NCBI GenBank assembly: GCA_045650185.1
Contig: JAZRQY010000020.1
Span: 3,914 to 67,913 of the forward strand
Origin: Scatosoma sp045650185
GTDB lineage: Bacteria > Bacillota > Clostridia > Christensenellales > Borkfalkiaceae
Length of the DNA stretch: 64,000 nt
Direction: 5' to 3'
Below, piece by piece: positions 1 through 7,630 of this stretch. How positions within the stretch are numbered: position 1 is the stretch's first letter; each line of letters starts with the position of its first letter. The notes below the pieces were generated by a model, which saw only the letters and a list, made by a program, of their open reading frames with translations, was not told the origin of the DNA and searched no databases. Both the position numbers and the translations under genes were made by a program.

Positions 1-1
1 T

Positions 2-283
2 AACCAAAAGAAAAGACAGCAGGAAATGCAGGAAACCCTCAGCGCTTTGAAGCCCGGCTGTAAGGTAAAGACGATCGGTGGTATCTGCGGCGTTGTCGTA
101 GAGGTAAACCGTGAAGAAAACACCTTCGTTTTGGAAACGGGCAACGACGCTCACGGCAAGTCTTATATGAAGTTTGATATGATTGCTATCTATCAGACGG
201 ATGCAAAGAAAGAAGCTGCGCCTGCAGAGGAAGTAGCAGAAGAGGCACCCGTAGAGGAAACCTCGACGGAAGACAAAGAATAA
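2..283 (+). CDS. yajC: Preprotein translocase accessory subunit YajC (5' end cut by window)
   Basis: YajC is a small inner-membrane partner of SecDF in the Sec export machinery. The reading frame is already open at base 2, so the N-terminal membrane helix lies outside the window; 93 residues are visible. A basic QKKRQQE stretch leads into the conserved core with L-x-PG-x-x-V-x-TIGGICG-x-V, the usual YajC hallmark. The last 25 or so residues form an acidic Ala/Glu-rich tail (EEVAEEAPVEE) that is longer than in many homologues. secD and secF follow at 2.5-5.2 kb, which supports the call, although a membrane protein gene and the SCIFF pair lie in between. A terminator-like hairpin follows immediately. 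Confidence 0.9.
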   Translation, partial: NQKKRQQEMQETLSALKPGCKVKTIGGICGVVVEVNREENTFVLETGNDAHGKSYMKFDMIAIYQTDAKKEAAPAEEVAEEAPVEETSTEDKE

Positions 284-295
284 TCTTCTAAAAAC

Positions 296-333
296 AACGC
301 CTTCGGCATAGGATATGTCGGAGGTGTTTTTTT
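296..333 (+). terminator. Terminator-like hairpin carrying the next gene's ribosome-binding site
   Basis: A 14-bp stem (296-309 with 315-328, three G-T wobbles, loop AGGAT) is followed by seven T residues at 327-333. The 3' arm contains GGAGG at 320-324, which is the only Shine-Dalgarno sequence for the ATG at 334. It should end yajC transcripts and, when folded, hide the ribosome site of the next gene. Confidence 0.75.
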
Positions 334-696
334 ATGGAAAATGTATTACAGAGTGTGAAGGCGGCAATCGTAGGGGTATTGCTTTCGATACTGTTTGCGC
401 TGTTGCTTGCTTTGGTTGTTCAGTTTTTGCCCTTGGGGGAAACGGCGCGGCTGGTCACCTCGCAGACCTTAAAAGGGCTGTCGCTGGCATTGGGTTGTTT
501 TTTGTCTTTCCGTACGGAGGGAGGCTGGAAAAAGGGGCTTTTAGCAGGGGTGATATTCACTTTGCTTACCCATCTTTCTTTCTCGGCAATCGGTGGGAAT
601 TTTGCCTTTTCGTGGAAGGTGCTCTTGGACCTTGCCTTAGGGCTTGGGGTGGGCGTTTTGTCAGGAATTGCCGCCGTAAACCTGAAAAAAGCCTAA
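334..696 (+). CDS. TIGR04086-family small membrane protein
   Basis: A 120-residue integral membrane protein with four predicted helices (about residues 8-31, 43-58, 67-83 and 93-115) separated by short basic loops, and no signal peptide. Size, helix pattern and position between yajC and the SCIFF gene match the clostridial TIGR04086 (YrzE-like) family, whose function is unknown. I chose the ATG at 334 because GGAGG sits at 320-324; a longer overlapping frame from 315 is not protein-like. The gene begins directly after the T-tract of the upstream hairpin, so its translation may depend on whether that hairpin forms. Confidence 0.7.
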   Translation: MENVLQSVKAAIVGVLLSILFALLLALVVQFLPLGETARLVTSQTLKGLSLALGCFLSFRTEGGWKKGLLAGVIFTLLTHLSFSAIGGNFAFSWKVLLDLALGLGVGVLSGIAAVNLKKA

Positions 697-733
697 TCGT
701 CGCCAAAAATGAGCAAAAAGTTTTATAAATCAC

Positions 734-762
734 TTGCAATTTTAAAAAAAGTATATTATAAT
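734..762 (+). promoter_or_regulatory. Sigma-A-type promoter of scfA
   Basis: TTGCAA at 734-739 and TATAAT at 757-762 are separated by exactly 17 bases. The start of transcription would be near 769, giving a leader of about 29 nt that contains the GGAG site at 784-787 in front of the scfA ATG at 798. Confidence 0.8.
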
Positions 763-797
763 AAGCGTAGAAAAAATCACATAGGAGATGGATTGCT

Positions 798-950
798 ATG
801 ATTAAAACGATTGCAAAACCTCAGGAAAAGAAAGTAACGGGCTGTGGCGAATGCAGAAGCACCTGCCAGTCGGCTTGCAAAACCAGCTGTACGGTAGGCA
901 ACCAGTCCTGCGAAAGAGTAAGCAGAGAACAGAAAATCGAACGCAAATAA
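798..950 (+). CDS. scfA: Six-cysteine ranthipeptide SCIFF precursor
   Basis: A 50-residue ribosomally made peptide of the SCIFF family (six cysteines in forty-five), nearly universal in Clostridia. Its cysteines become thioether-crosslinked by the neighbouring radical SAM enzyme; the mature product's role is unsettled, with proposals in signalling or metabolism. Cysteines are at residues 16, 19, 23, 27, 31 and 38, spaced as in known SCIFF peptides, within CGECRS and SCTVGNQSC. The N-terminal 15 residues act as a leader. GGAG at 784-787 precedes the ATG and a strong promoter lies upstream. A hairpin-terminator separates it from scfB, which would give more precursor than enzyme. Confidence 0.95.
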   Translation: MIKTIAKPQEKKVTGCGECRSTCQSACKTSCTVGNQSCERVSREQKIERK

Positions 951-1001
951 TCGATCGCTAAAAAAGGCTAGCCGTTTCAAACCAAATTGAACCAGGTTTT
1001 G

Positions 1002-1045
1002 ACGGCAAGAAAAGGCGCGTATAGGTACGCGTCCTTTTTTGCCGT
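1002..1045 (+). terminator. Intrinsic terminator or attenuator between scfA and scfB
   Basis: A near-perfect 20-bp stem joins 1002-1021 to 1026-1045; the inner part is a GGCGCGTA/TACGCGTCC hairpin followed by six T residues at 1035-1040. No clear second promoter precedes scfB, so scfB probably depends on read-through of this site. Confidence 0.75.
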
Positions 1046-1106
1046 AAAAGGATTATGCGGGGAAAGCTATGCTTTCCCTCGTTTTGCGTATAAAAGGAAG
1101 AAAAAA

Positions 1107-2438
1107 ATGATACACGTATTCAGTTATCGGGATAAAAATTATATCTTTGACGTTGGTAGCGCATCCTTACACGAATGCGACACCCCCACCGCGGACTTTT
1201 TGAAAGCAAAGGAGCTTGGGCAGGACGTCGATATCACCTATATCACGGACGAGCAGATTGCAGAGATCCTTTCCGACGTGGAGGGGTTAAAATCGGCAGG
1301 CTTGCTTGGGCAGGAAGAGGTCAAGGCATATCCGATGAAATCGGATGAGGTGAAGGCGCTGTGTATTCACATCTGCCACGACTGCAACTTCCGTTGTCGC
1401 TATTGCTTTGCGGACGAGGGGGCGTACCATTCCAAGCGTGAATCCATGAACCTCGAAACGGCGAAAGCGGCGGTGGATTTCCTCATCCAAAACAGCGGCA
1501 AGCGTAAGGTTTTGGAAATGGACTTCTTCGGCGGCGAGCCGCTGATGAATCTGGACGTCTTGAAGGCGACGGTTGCTTACGCGAAGGAGCAGGGCGCGAA
1601 GGCGGGCAAGAAATTCTTGTTCACCACGACGACGAACGCGTTGCTTTTAAACGATGAAACGATTGCGTTCTTCAATGCGGAGATGGAAAACGTCGTCCTT
1701 TCCTTGGACGGCCGTCCCGAAGTGCACGACGCTATTCGTAAGACGATTAACGGCAAGGGCACGTACGCCTTAATCATCGACAAGATTAAAAAATTCGTAC
1801 AGCTCCGTGGCGATAAGAGTTATTACGTTCGCGGTACGTTTACGGCGAAGAATTTGGACTTTGCAGAAGACGTAGTCTTTTTGGCAAAGGAGGGCTTTGA
1901 CAGCATTTCTATGGAGCCCGTCGTCACCGACCTTGAGGACTTGAAACTGACCGAGGAACATTTGCCGGCAATCGAGGCGGAATACGAACGCCTCTGTGAA
2001 AAATATTTGGCGATGCACGAGGCGGGGGAAGGGTTCAACTTCTTCCATTTCAACATCGACCTTGAGGGTGGCCCTTGCCTTTCGAAACGCGTTTCGGCGT
2101 GCGGCGCAGGCAACGAGTACTTCTCCGTGTTGCCAAACGGCGACCTGTATCCCTGCCATCAATTTGCCTCGGACAAGGAGTTCTGTATGGGCAACGTATG
2201 GGACGGAATTACGCAGCCGCAGATTCGCGAGAAGTTCAAAAATTCCTGCTTATTCACGAGGAAAAAATGCGGGGATTGCTTTGCAAAGTTTATCTGCTCG
2301 GGTGGTTGCAACGCCAACAATTACCATTTCTGTGGCGACATTGACACCCCCTACGAGATGACCTGCGCGATGATGAAAAAGCGTATTGAATGTGCTATGC
2401 ACATCTTAGCAGAGAAAAAACGCTTAAAAAGCGAGTAA
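1107..2438 (+). CDS. scfB: SCIFF peptide thioether-forming radical SAM maturase
   Basis: A 443-residue radical SAM enzyme that binds the SCIFF precursor and links its cysteines to partner residues through thioethers. An N-terminal peptide-recognition (RRE-like) region occupies about residues 1-80. The CxxxCxxC iron-sulfur motif is C93, C97, C100 (CNFRCRYC). A C-terminal SPASM/twitch region has the cysteine set seen in GPCLSK, SACGAG, PCHQ, KCGDC, CSGGC and ETMCAMM-type positions for auxiliary clusters. I start at the ATG at 1107, with AAGGAAG 7 bases upstream and a good MIHVF N-terminus; an earlier in-frame start at 987 would translate the terminator hairpin. It lies directly downstream of its substrate gene scfA. 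Confidence 0.93.
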   Translation: MIHVFSYRDKNYIFDVGSASLHECDTPTADFLKAKELGQDVDITYITDEQIAEILSDVEGLKSAGLLGQEEVKAYPMKSDEVKALCIHICHDCNFRCRYCFADEGAYHSKRESMNLETAKAAVDFLIQNSGKRKVLEMDFFGGEPLMNLDVLKATVAYAKEQGAKAGKKFLFTTTTNALLLNDETIAFFNAEMENVVLSLDGRPEVHDAIRKTINGKGTYALIIDKIKKFVQLRGDKSYYVRGTFTAKNLDFAEDVVFLAKEGFDSISMEPVVTDLEDLKLTEEHLPAIEAEYERLCEKYLAMHEAGEGFNFFHFNIDLEGGPCLSKRVSACGAGNEYFSVLPNGDLYPCHQFASDKEFCMGNVWDGITQPQIREKFKNSCLFTRKKCGDCFAKFICSGGCNANNYHFCGDIDTPYEMTCAMMKKRIECAMHILAEKKRLKSE

Positions 2439-2485
2439 ATTTTACAAAAAACCGCCAAAAAAATCGCCGTAAAGCGTAGAAAAAC

Positions 2486-2515
2486 TTGACGGATAAGCAA
2501 AAAATAGAGTATAAT
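2486..2515 (+). promoter_or_regulatory. Sigma-A-type promoter of secD-secF
   Basis: TTGACG at 2486-2491 and TATAAT at 2510-2515 are separated by 18 bases. An 8-bp stem (GCTAAGGC/GCCTTGGC, loop ATA) follows in the leader near 2534-2552, just before the AGGAGG at 2560-2565. Confidence 0.75.
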
Positions 2516-2571
2516 TAAACAGTATTATTGTAGGCTAAGGCATAGCCTTGGCAAAACTTAGGAGGCAACAA

Positions 2572-4167
2572 ATGGGCAAAAAGAAATCAGTAGTATTGAC
2601 GGTTCTGATTACTGTCGTACTGGTCGTCCTGACTTTGTTCACCACTCTTCCCAAGTTCTGGTTTCCCTGGAACGATGGGTTGAAGGGTTGGAATGCAGTC
2701 TCGACGGAATTTATCGATTTCGGTTCCGATTACGAAGGCGGGTATTACGCTTATTACTATCCGAATGGCGTAATCTCTGAGGCGCAGTATAAAAACGACC
2801 TCGAAGCGGCAGAAAAAGCGTTGGAGGCGGCAGAGGCTGCAGCCAACGGCAAGGAAACGGAAGCCGTGAAAAAGGCGAGAAAGGCTTTGGAAGAGCTGCA
2901 GAATGATTTCATTCCTCACGGCGGCTTATACCTCGATAAGTCTGCGGACTTTATCACCGAGGGCGACGAGGTTTCCGAAGAGTTCGTGGAAGAGATGGAA
3001 AGACTTTACACCGTAATTTCCGAACGCTTTAGCCAAAAGGGCTACACGGGATATTCGGTGTCGGTTGTGGACGATTACGCTTTCCGCGTAGAGGTTCCTT
3101 CCTCTGCATCCAACTACGACGAAAATAAGAGTGGGAAAGTAAACCCCAAGCAAACCTTGCAAATGTTTGCGTTGACGGGCGAGCTGACCTTGAAGTTGGA
3201 CGGCGTGGAAGTGGAAGAGCTTGCGGTGGCTGGCGACAAAGGTGAGGCGTCGAACTTCATCAAATCGTTTGAGGTAAGTTCTCAGTTTGCGTACCGCTAC
3301 ATCCGTATCAACTTGACCTCTGAAGGCGCAGAGCTCATTAAAAACTTGAAGGACGCAGGTTCGATTCTTTCGCAGACCAGTTCTTCTTCGCAGGATACTA
3401 GCAAGGGGCTTTGGTTGTACGTCGGCGACACGGCGATGTTGCCCATCTACTCCGAGAATATCGCATCCAGCAACGTTTTGAAGTGCGCTTATAACGAAGC
3501 AGAATATTACGATTTGCTTGAGTCCAACGTAATTCTTTTGAATTCGGCGTTGAATCACGGTGGGTTCTCCTTCTCCTTCAGGGACGTAAGCAGTGAAATT
3601 CGTGCGAAATCTCACCCCTATGGTGAAAATGCAGTGGCGGCGATGCTGATTACGTTGGCTTCCTTGACGGTAGTGGCAATCGTGGTTGCAATCGTGCTCT
3701 GCAAAAAATACGGCGTCGTATTTGCTTATATGGCGTGCACCTATCTTTCCTTGACGGGCCTTTCCATGGCGTTCATCGCACCCGGTATCTTCGAATTCAC
3801 TTTGGGTACTGCGCTCGTGTACGTGCTTGGGCTCGTGTTGATGCTGCTCATGCATATCAAAAACTACGCGGCAATCAAGAATTCCGTTGCGCTTGGTAAA
3901 ACGGTGAATTCGTCCGTTACGGTCGGCTATAAGAGCACGTTGCTCTTGACCGTAGACGTATATGCGGCTCTTGCGCTCGGTGCGTTGGCGATGCTCATTG
4001 GGATTGCAGGTGTTTCCACTCTTTGCTGGCAGGCGTTGATCTGCTTGGCGGCAGGTGCGCTTTGCAACTTGCTGTGGGGCCGTGCAATCAATCACTTGCT
4101 CCTTTCCGCAAGCAAGGATAAATACGGATACTTTGGTTTGGTAAGGGAGGATGACGACGATGAGTAA
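2572..4167 (+). CDS. secD: Divergent protein translocase subunit SecD
   Basis: A membrane protein of 531 residues taken to be SecD, which with SecF and YajC helps complete export through SecYEG using the proton motive force. It has one N-terminal helix (about residues 6-25), a large extracytoplasmic region and five or so C-terminal helices (from about residue 355). The GSDYEGGYYAYY stretch near residue 50 replaces the G-D-GG segment of ordinary SecD. An Ala/Glu/Lys-rich coiled-coil insertion (about residues 68-105) follows, which I do not expect in SecD. AGGAGG at 2560-2565 supports the start at 2572 over an in-frame codon at 2548. The secF neighbour and overlap support the call despite strong divergence. 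Confidence 0.72.
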   Translation: MGKKKSVVLTVLITVVLVVLTLFTTLPKFWFPWNDGLKGWNAVSTEFIDFGSDYEGGYYAYYYPNGVISEAQYKNDLEAAEKALEAAEAAANGKETEAVKKARKALEELQNDFIPHGGLYLDKSADFITEGDEVSEEFVEEMERLYTVISERFSQKGYTGYSVSVVDDYAFRVEVPSSASNYDENKSGKVNPKQTLQMFALTGELTLKLDGVEVEELAVAGDKGEASNFIKSFEVSSQFAYRYIRINLTSEGAELIKNLKDAGSILSQTSSSSQDTSKGLWLYVGDTAMLPIYSENIASSNVLKCAYNEAEYYDLLESNVILLNSALNHGGFSFSFRDVSSEIRAKSHPYGENAVAAMLITLASLTVVAIVVAIVLCKKYGVVFAYMACTYLSLTGLSMAFIAPGIFEFTLGTALVYVLGLVLMLLMHIKNYAAIKNSVALGKTVNSSVTVGYKSTLLLTVDVYAALALGALAMLIGIAGVSTLCWQALICLAAGALCNLLWGRAINHLLLSASKDKYGYFGLVREDDDDE

Positions 4168-5182
4168 GAACTTTACGGCAAAAACTTCCCCGAAATGGAT
4201 TTTATGGAGTGTTATCACCGCGCTCGTTCTCGTGGTAGGCGTAGTGCTTACGGCGATCTTCGGTGCGAACACCCCGATTTATACGCAACCCACCCAAAAG
4301 TTGGTGGTAAACGTACAGATGGCAAACACCTTCTACGAAGAGGAGAGGGATGACATCGAAGGCATCTGCGAACAGGCGATTGCTGACGCTGGTTTGACGG
4401 CGCTTGCCGTTTCCTACGACAAGGTTTCCACCTCTGAACACGAGTTGGTATATTCCTTCGACGGCGAGGCAGACCTCACCGCATTGAAGGACGATATGCA
4501 GGCAAAGCTCCGCGAGGCGTATCCCGATCAGGATTTCGCAACGACGATGAGCTATCATGAAGAGGTGTTGGAAACTCTTCCCGGCGGCAACGTTGCATTC
4601 GTGGTAAGAAACGCATTGGCGGCGGTTGTCATGGCGGTGGCGGCGTTCGTTTACGTCAGCCTTCGTTATAAGCTGTGGAATGGTATCGTAGCACTCGTTT
4701 CGACCTTAGGTACGGGCGCGATTGCCTTGGGCTTACTGCTCGTTACCCGCGTACCGTTCACGGCGGCGGCTGTATACGGCGTGTTGGTTGCAATGCTCGT
4801 TTCCATCGCTCTCTCCGTGTTGTTCGCGGCAAATGCAACGGAAACGGAAAAGAAGAACGGCGCTTTGACGGATGCTGAGGCTGTTTCCGAGGCTGTACCT
4901 GTTTGCGATACGGTAAAGCTTTGCGGCGGCGTTGCGGCGGCATTGTTGGTCGTTGGCGTTGTAGGTATCTTCTGCGCGGCGAACTTGGCTTGGTTTGCGT
5001 TGGTGGCGGCATTCGGCGTGCTGGCGGCGGCTTACTCGGCGTTGTTGCTTGCTCCTTCCGTATTCTTGGCGGTTCGTAAGCCTTTTGCAAAGGCTGCGGC
5101 TGAAAAGGCAAGATACGACTACAAAAAAGGCGTAAAAAAGCCGAAGAAAGAAGAAACAACGGAAGATACGAAAGCAGAATAA
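4160..5182 (+). CDS. secF: Divergent protein translocase subunit SecF
   Basis: A 340-residue membrane protein, the likely partner of SecD. One N-terminal helix (about residues 12-34) is followed by an extracytoplasmic domain of about 115 residues and five C-terminal helices broken by a short acidic loop; the tail is very basic (KKGVKKPKKEE). The DF-x-GG motif of textbook SecF is not visible, so the assignment rests on topology, operon position and overall pattern. The AAGGGAGG at 4143-4150 ends against an ATG at 4151 but lies nine bases before the ATG at 4160, so the latter is preferred; it overlaps the secD stop by 8 bases, suggesting translational coupling. Confidence 0.65.
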   Translation: MSKNFTAKTSPKWILWSVITALVLVVGVVLTAIFGANTPIYTQPTQKLVVNVQMANTFYEEERDDIEGICEQAIADAGLTALAVSYDKVSTSEHELVYSFDGEADLTALKDDMQAKLREAYPDQDFATTMSYHEEVLETLPGGNVAFVVRNALAAVVMAVAAFVYVSLRYKLWNGIVALVSTLGTGAIALGLLLVTRVPFTAAAVYGVLVAMLVSIALSVLFAANATETEKKNGALTDAEAVSEAVPVCDTVKLCGGVAAALLVVGVVGIFCAANLAWFALVAAFGVLAAAYSALLLAPSVFLAVRKPFAKAAAEKARYDYKKGVKKPKKEETTEDTKAE

Positions 5183-5191
5183 TAGGCTATG

Positions 5192-5233
5192 TTGGGCGGG
5201 GAGGCAGTATACGTGCAACCCGCCCAAATTTAT
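5192..5233 (+). terminator. Probable terminator after secF
   Basis: A perfect 9-bp GC-rich stem, TTGGGCGGG at 5192-5200 with CCCGCCCAA at 5219-5227, encloses an 18-base loop and runs into ATTTATTAT. The T-tract is interrupted, so termination may be partial and recJ may be reached by read-through. Confidence 0.5.
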
Positions 5234-5275
5234 TATAAAGCAGTCGGCGGTATTTCCGAAGACAAAAGGAAAAAT

Positions 5276-7597
5276 ATGAAAAAAATAGTCCCTGAGTATG
5301 CGTTTACGCAAGAACAATTGAATACGATTGCTGCGTTAGCGTCCACTTCGGGACTGACGGAGAACGTCACGCGGATCCTCTATGCGCGCGGTGTGGATAC
5401 GGCGGAGAAAATCGACCGCTTTATGCACCCTTCCTCGAAGAATTTCCTCTCCCCGTTCCTCATGCGTGGCATGGCGGAAGCTGTGGAGATGATCACCGAG
5501 GCTCGTGACCAAGGCAAGGTCGTTGCGGTGTTTGGCGACTACGATGCGGACGGGGTATGCGCCTCTGCGATTATGTACCACGCTTTGCGTGCGTTTGGTA
5601 TCGAGGCGAATATTTACATTCCCGAACGCTCGGACGGCTACGGTTTGTCCGAGGAGATGGTGGATCGTATTTTCGAGGATTGCAATCCCGAATTATTCAT
5701 CACCGTAGACTGCGGTATTTCCTGCGCGAAAGAAACGCAATACATCTACGAGCTTGGCTGTGACGTCATCGTCACCGACCACCACGAGTTGCCGGAAATC
5801 TTGCCCGATTGCGTAATCATCAATCCTAAACTCAATGACGATTATCCGTACGACAACCTCTGCGGCGCAGGCGTAGCCTTCAAGGTGGCGTGCGCTCTGC
5901 TTGGAGAGAAAGCGTATGCGCTTTTGGACTTTGCAACGCTAGCGACGGTGGCAGACAGCGTGCCTTTGCTGGGCGAAAACCGTGACATCGTCACGGAGGG
6001 CTTAAAGCTGTTCAATCATTCCTTGCGCCCTTGTTTTGCAGAGCTGATAGGGAAGACCTACGATGCCATCACGGCGCAGAACTTAGCGTTTACCCTTGCG
6101 CCCCGTATCAATGCGGCTGGCAGAATGGGGGATGCTAGGGCGGCGTTCGAGCTGTTTGTTTCGGAAGATCCTACGGAAATATACAATCTTTCCGTCAAGC
6201 TGTGCGCCTACAACACCGAACGGCAAAAATATTGTGACGAGCTCTATCTTTCCGCGAAGGCAAAGCTGAAGGAGAAGGGCGCGTTCGGCAACGTCATTAT
6301 GCTGTCGGACGAGAGCTGGAATACCGGTTTTATCGGCATCGTGGCGGCGCGACTTGCAGAAGAATACAACCGTCCGACTTTGTTGTTCGTGCATCACGGC
6401 GATATGTTAAAGGGTAGCGCGCGTAGTATTGAAAATATCAATATTTTCAACGCATTGAAGGCGTGCGGTGAACATATCGAGGAATTTGGCGGACACGCAC
6501 AGGCGGCAGGTATCAATATCAAAACGGAAAACTTCGACGCCTTAGAGAGCGCTTTGAACGCAGAAATCGGCAGAACGTATACGGAAGAGGACTTTGAACA
6601 AAGACTGTACGTGTGCGAAGAAATCACAGACCGATTCCCGGACAAGCTGGCAAGAGAGCTGGCGATGATGGAGCCGTTTGGTGTTGGACACAAGCGTCCT
6701 CAATTCTCCATTTCGGCAGGGGCGTGTCTTGCTCGACCGATGAAGAGTATGTCTCCCCACCTCTCGGTGAAGAGCGATTATATCGACCTCGTTTATTTTT
6801 CGGGGATTCGCAACTTAAAGATTATCGAGAGCGACGTCAAAAAGAAAATCATCTTTGAGGTCAATCTCTCGCACTATCGTGGAAAAACACAGGTGAAAGG
6901 GTACGTCCGTGATTTGTTGTATGACGGAAGAACGGGCAGGCGTACGGCAGAGGGGATTTTCTCCAACGCTATCGCGCGTAGCCGCGCAGAGCAAGTCGAC
7001 GTACAGCCCATTCTATTGACGACGGAGGAAATCAAGCGCTTAATCGCTGAAAAGCGCAGCGACAGTCCTTATGGACTGTGTATGGTGGCATCCGACAGAC
7101 GCACCTTGCGTTTTTACGAGGAATTAGACGAGATCCCCTGCGATCTTTTCTATCCTGCGTCCAGAAACGTTGCCAACCTGCTCATCGTAGCTCCTGCGGC
7201 AGATGCCGAGCTTTCCGGCTTCCGTGACGTCGTATTTTTGGATACGCCTAGCGACTACAACGTGGCATCCCTTGCGGGAAAGAACGTTTACGTCAATAGG
7301 GAGATTTGCGGATATAAAACGTTGGAAGAGCTGGATACGGAAAGGGAAAGCCTTTTGGAAATCTATGCGGCGCTCCGTCGGGAAATCAACCGCCTGTCGG
7401 GTGGGAGCGTAGAGGAGCTTGGTGTCTACGGCGAGGCGTTGGGCTTTGACCGTTGGGAATTTATCTTTGCGTTAGAGGTATTCGTAGAGCTTGGCTTAAT
7501 CTCCTTCGCGGACGGGAAACTCACCGTCTATCGTGGGGTAAAGGCAGAGCTGAACGACTCTGCGCTGTATCGAAAGGTGCGACTGTTGCAAGAGTAG
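5276..7597 (+). CDS. recJ: Single-stranded-DNA-specific exonuclease RecJ
   Basis: A 773-residue DHH-family 5'-3' exonuclease that degrades single-stranded DNA in recombinational, base-excision and mismatch repair. Catalytic manganese-binding motifs are visible: DYDADG from residue 88, a VDCGIS segment, and DHHE at 168-171; the DHHA1 domain (GGHAQAAG near residue 405) and an OB-like domain follow. The C-terminal 200 residues, with a winged-helix-like end, are typical of the longer Firmicutes form. The chosen ATG at 5276 has AAAGGA 5 bases upstream; an upstream in-frame ATG at 5189 would place the terminator hairpin inside the gene. rel follows after 33 bases, an arrangement seen in many Clostridia. 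Confidence 0.93.
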   Translation: MKKIVPEYAFTQEQLNTIAALASTSGLTENVTRILYARGVDTAEKIDRFMHPSSKNFLSPFLMRGMAEAVEMITEARDQGKVVAVFGDYDADGVCASAIMYHALRAFGIEANIYIPERSDGYGLSEEMVDRIFEDCNPELFITVDCGISCAKETQYIYELGCDVIVTDHHELPEILPDCVIINPKLNDDYPYDNLCGAGVAFKVACALLGEKAYALLDFATLATVADSVPLLGENRDIVTEGLKLFNHSLRPCFAELIGKTYDAITAQNLAFTLAPRINAAGRMGDARAAFELFVSEDPTEIYNLSVKLCAYNTERQKYCDELYLSAKAKLKEKGAFGNVIMLSDESWNTGFIGIVAARLAEEYNRPTLLFVHHGDMLKGSARSIENINIFNALKACGEHIEEFGGHAQAAGINIKTENFDALESALNAEIGRTYTEEDFEQRLYVCEEITDRFPDKLARELAMMEPFGVGHKRPQFSISAGACLARPMKSMSPHLSVKSDYIDLVYFSGIRNLKIIESDVKKKIIFEVNLSHYRGKTQVKGYVRDLLYDGRTGRRTAEGIFSNAIARSRAEQVDVQPILLTTEEIKRLIAEKRSDSPYGLCMVASDRRTLRFYEELDEIPCDLFYPASRNVANLLIVAPAADAELSGFRDVVFLDTPSDYNVASLAGKNVYVNREICGYKTLEELDTERESLLEIYAALRREINRLSGGSVEELGVYGEALGFDRWEFIFALEVFVELGLISFADGKLTVYRGVKAELNDSALYRKVRLLQE

Positions 7598-7630
7598 TCT
7601 AAGATTATAAGCGGAATTTGAGGGAAATTT

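Noticed and set aside
2926..4272. 448-codon open frame antisense to secD
   Set aside because: Shadow of a real gene with operon support; no protein-like pattern.
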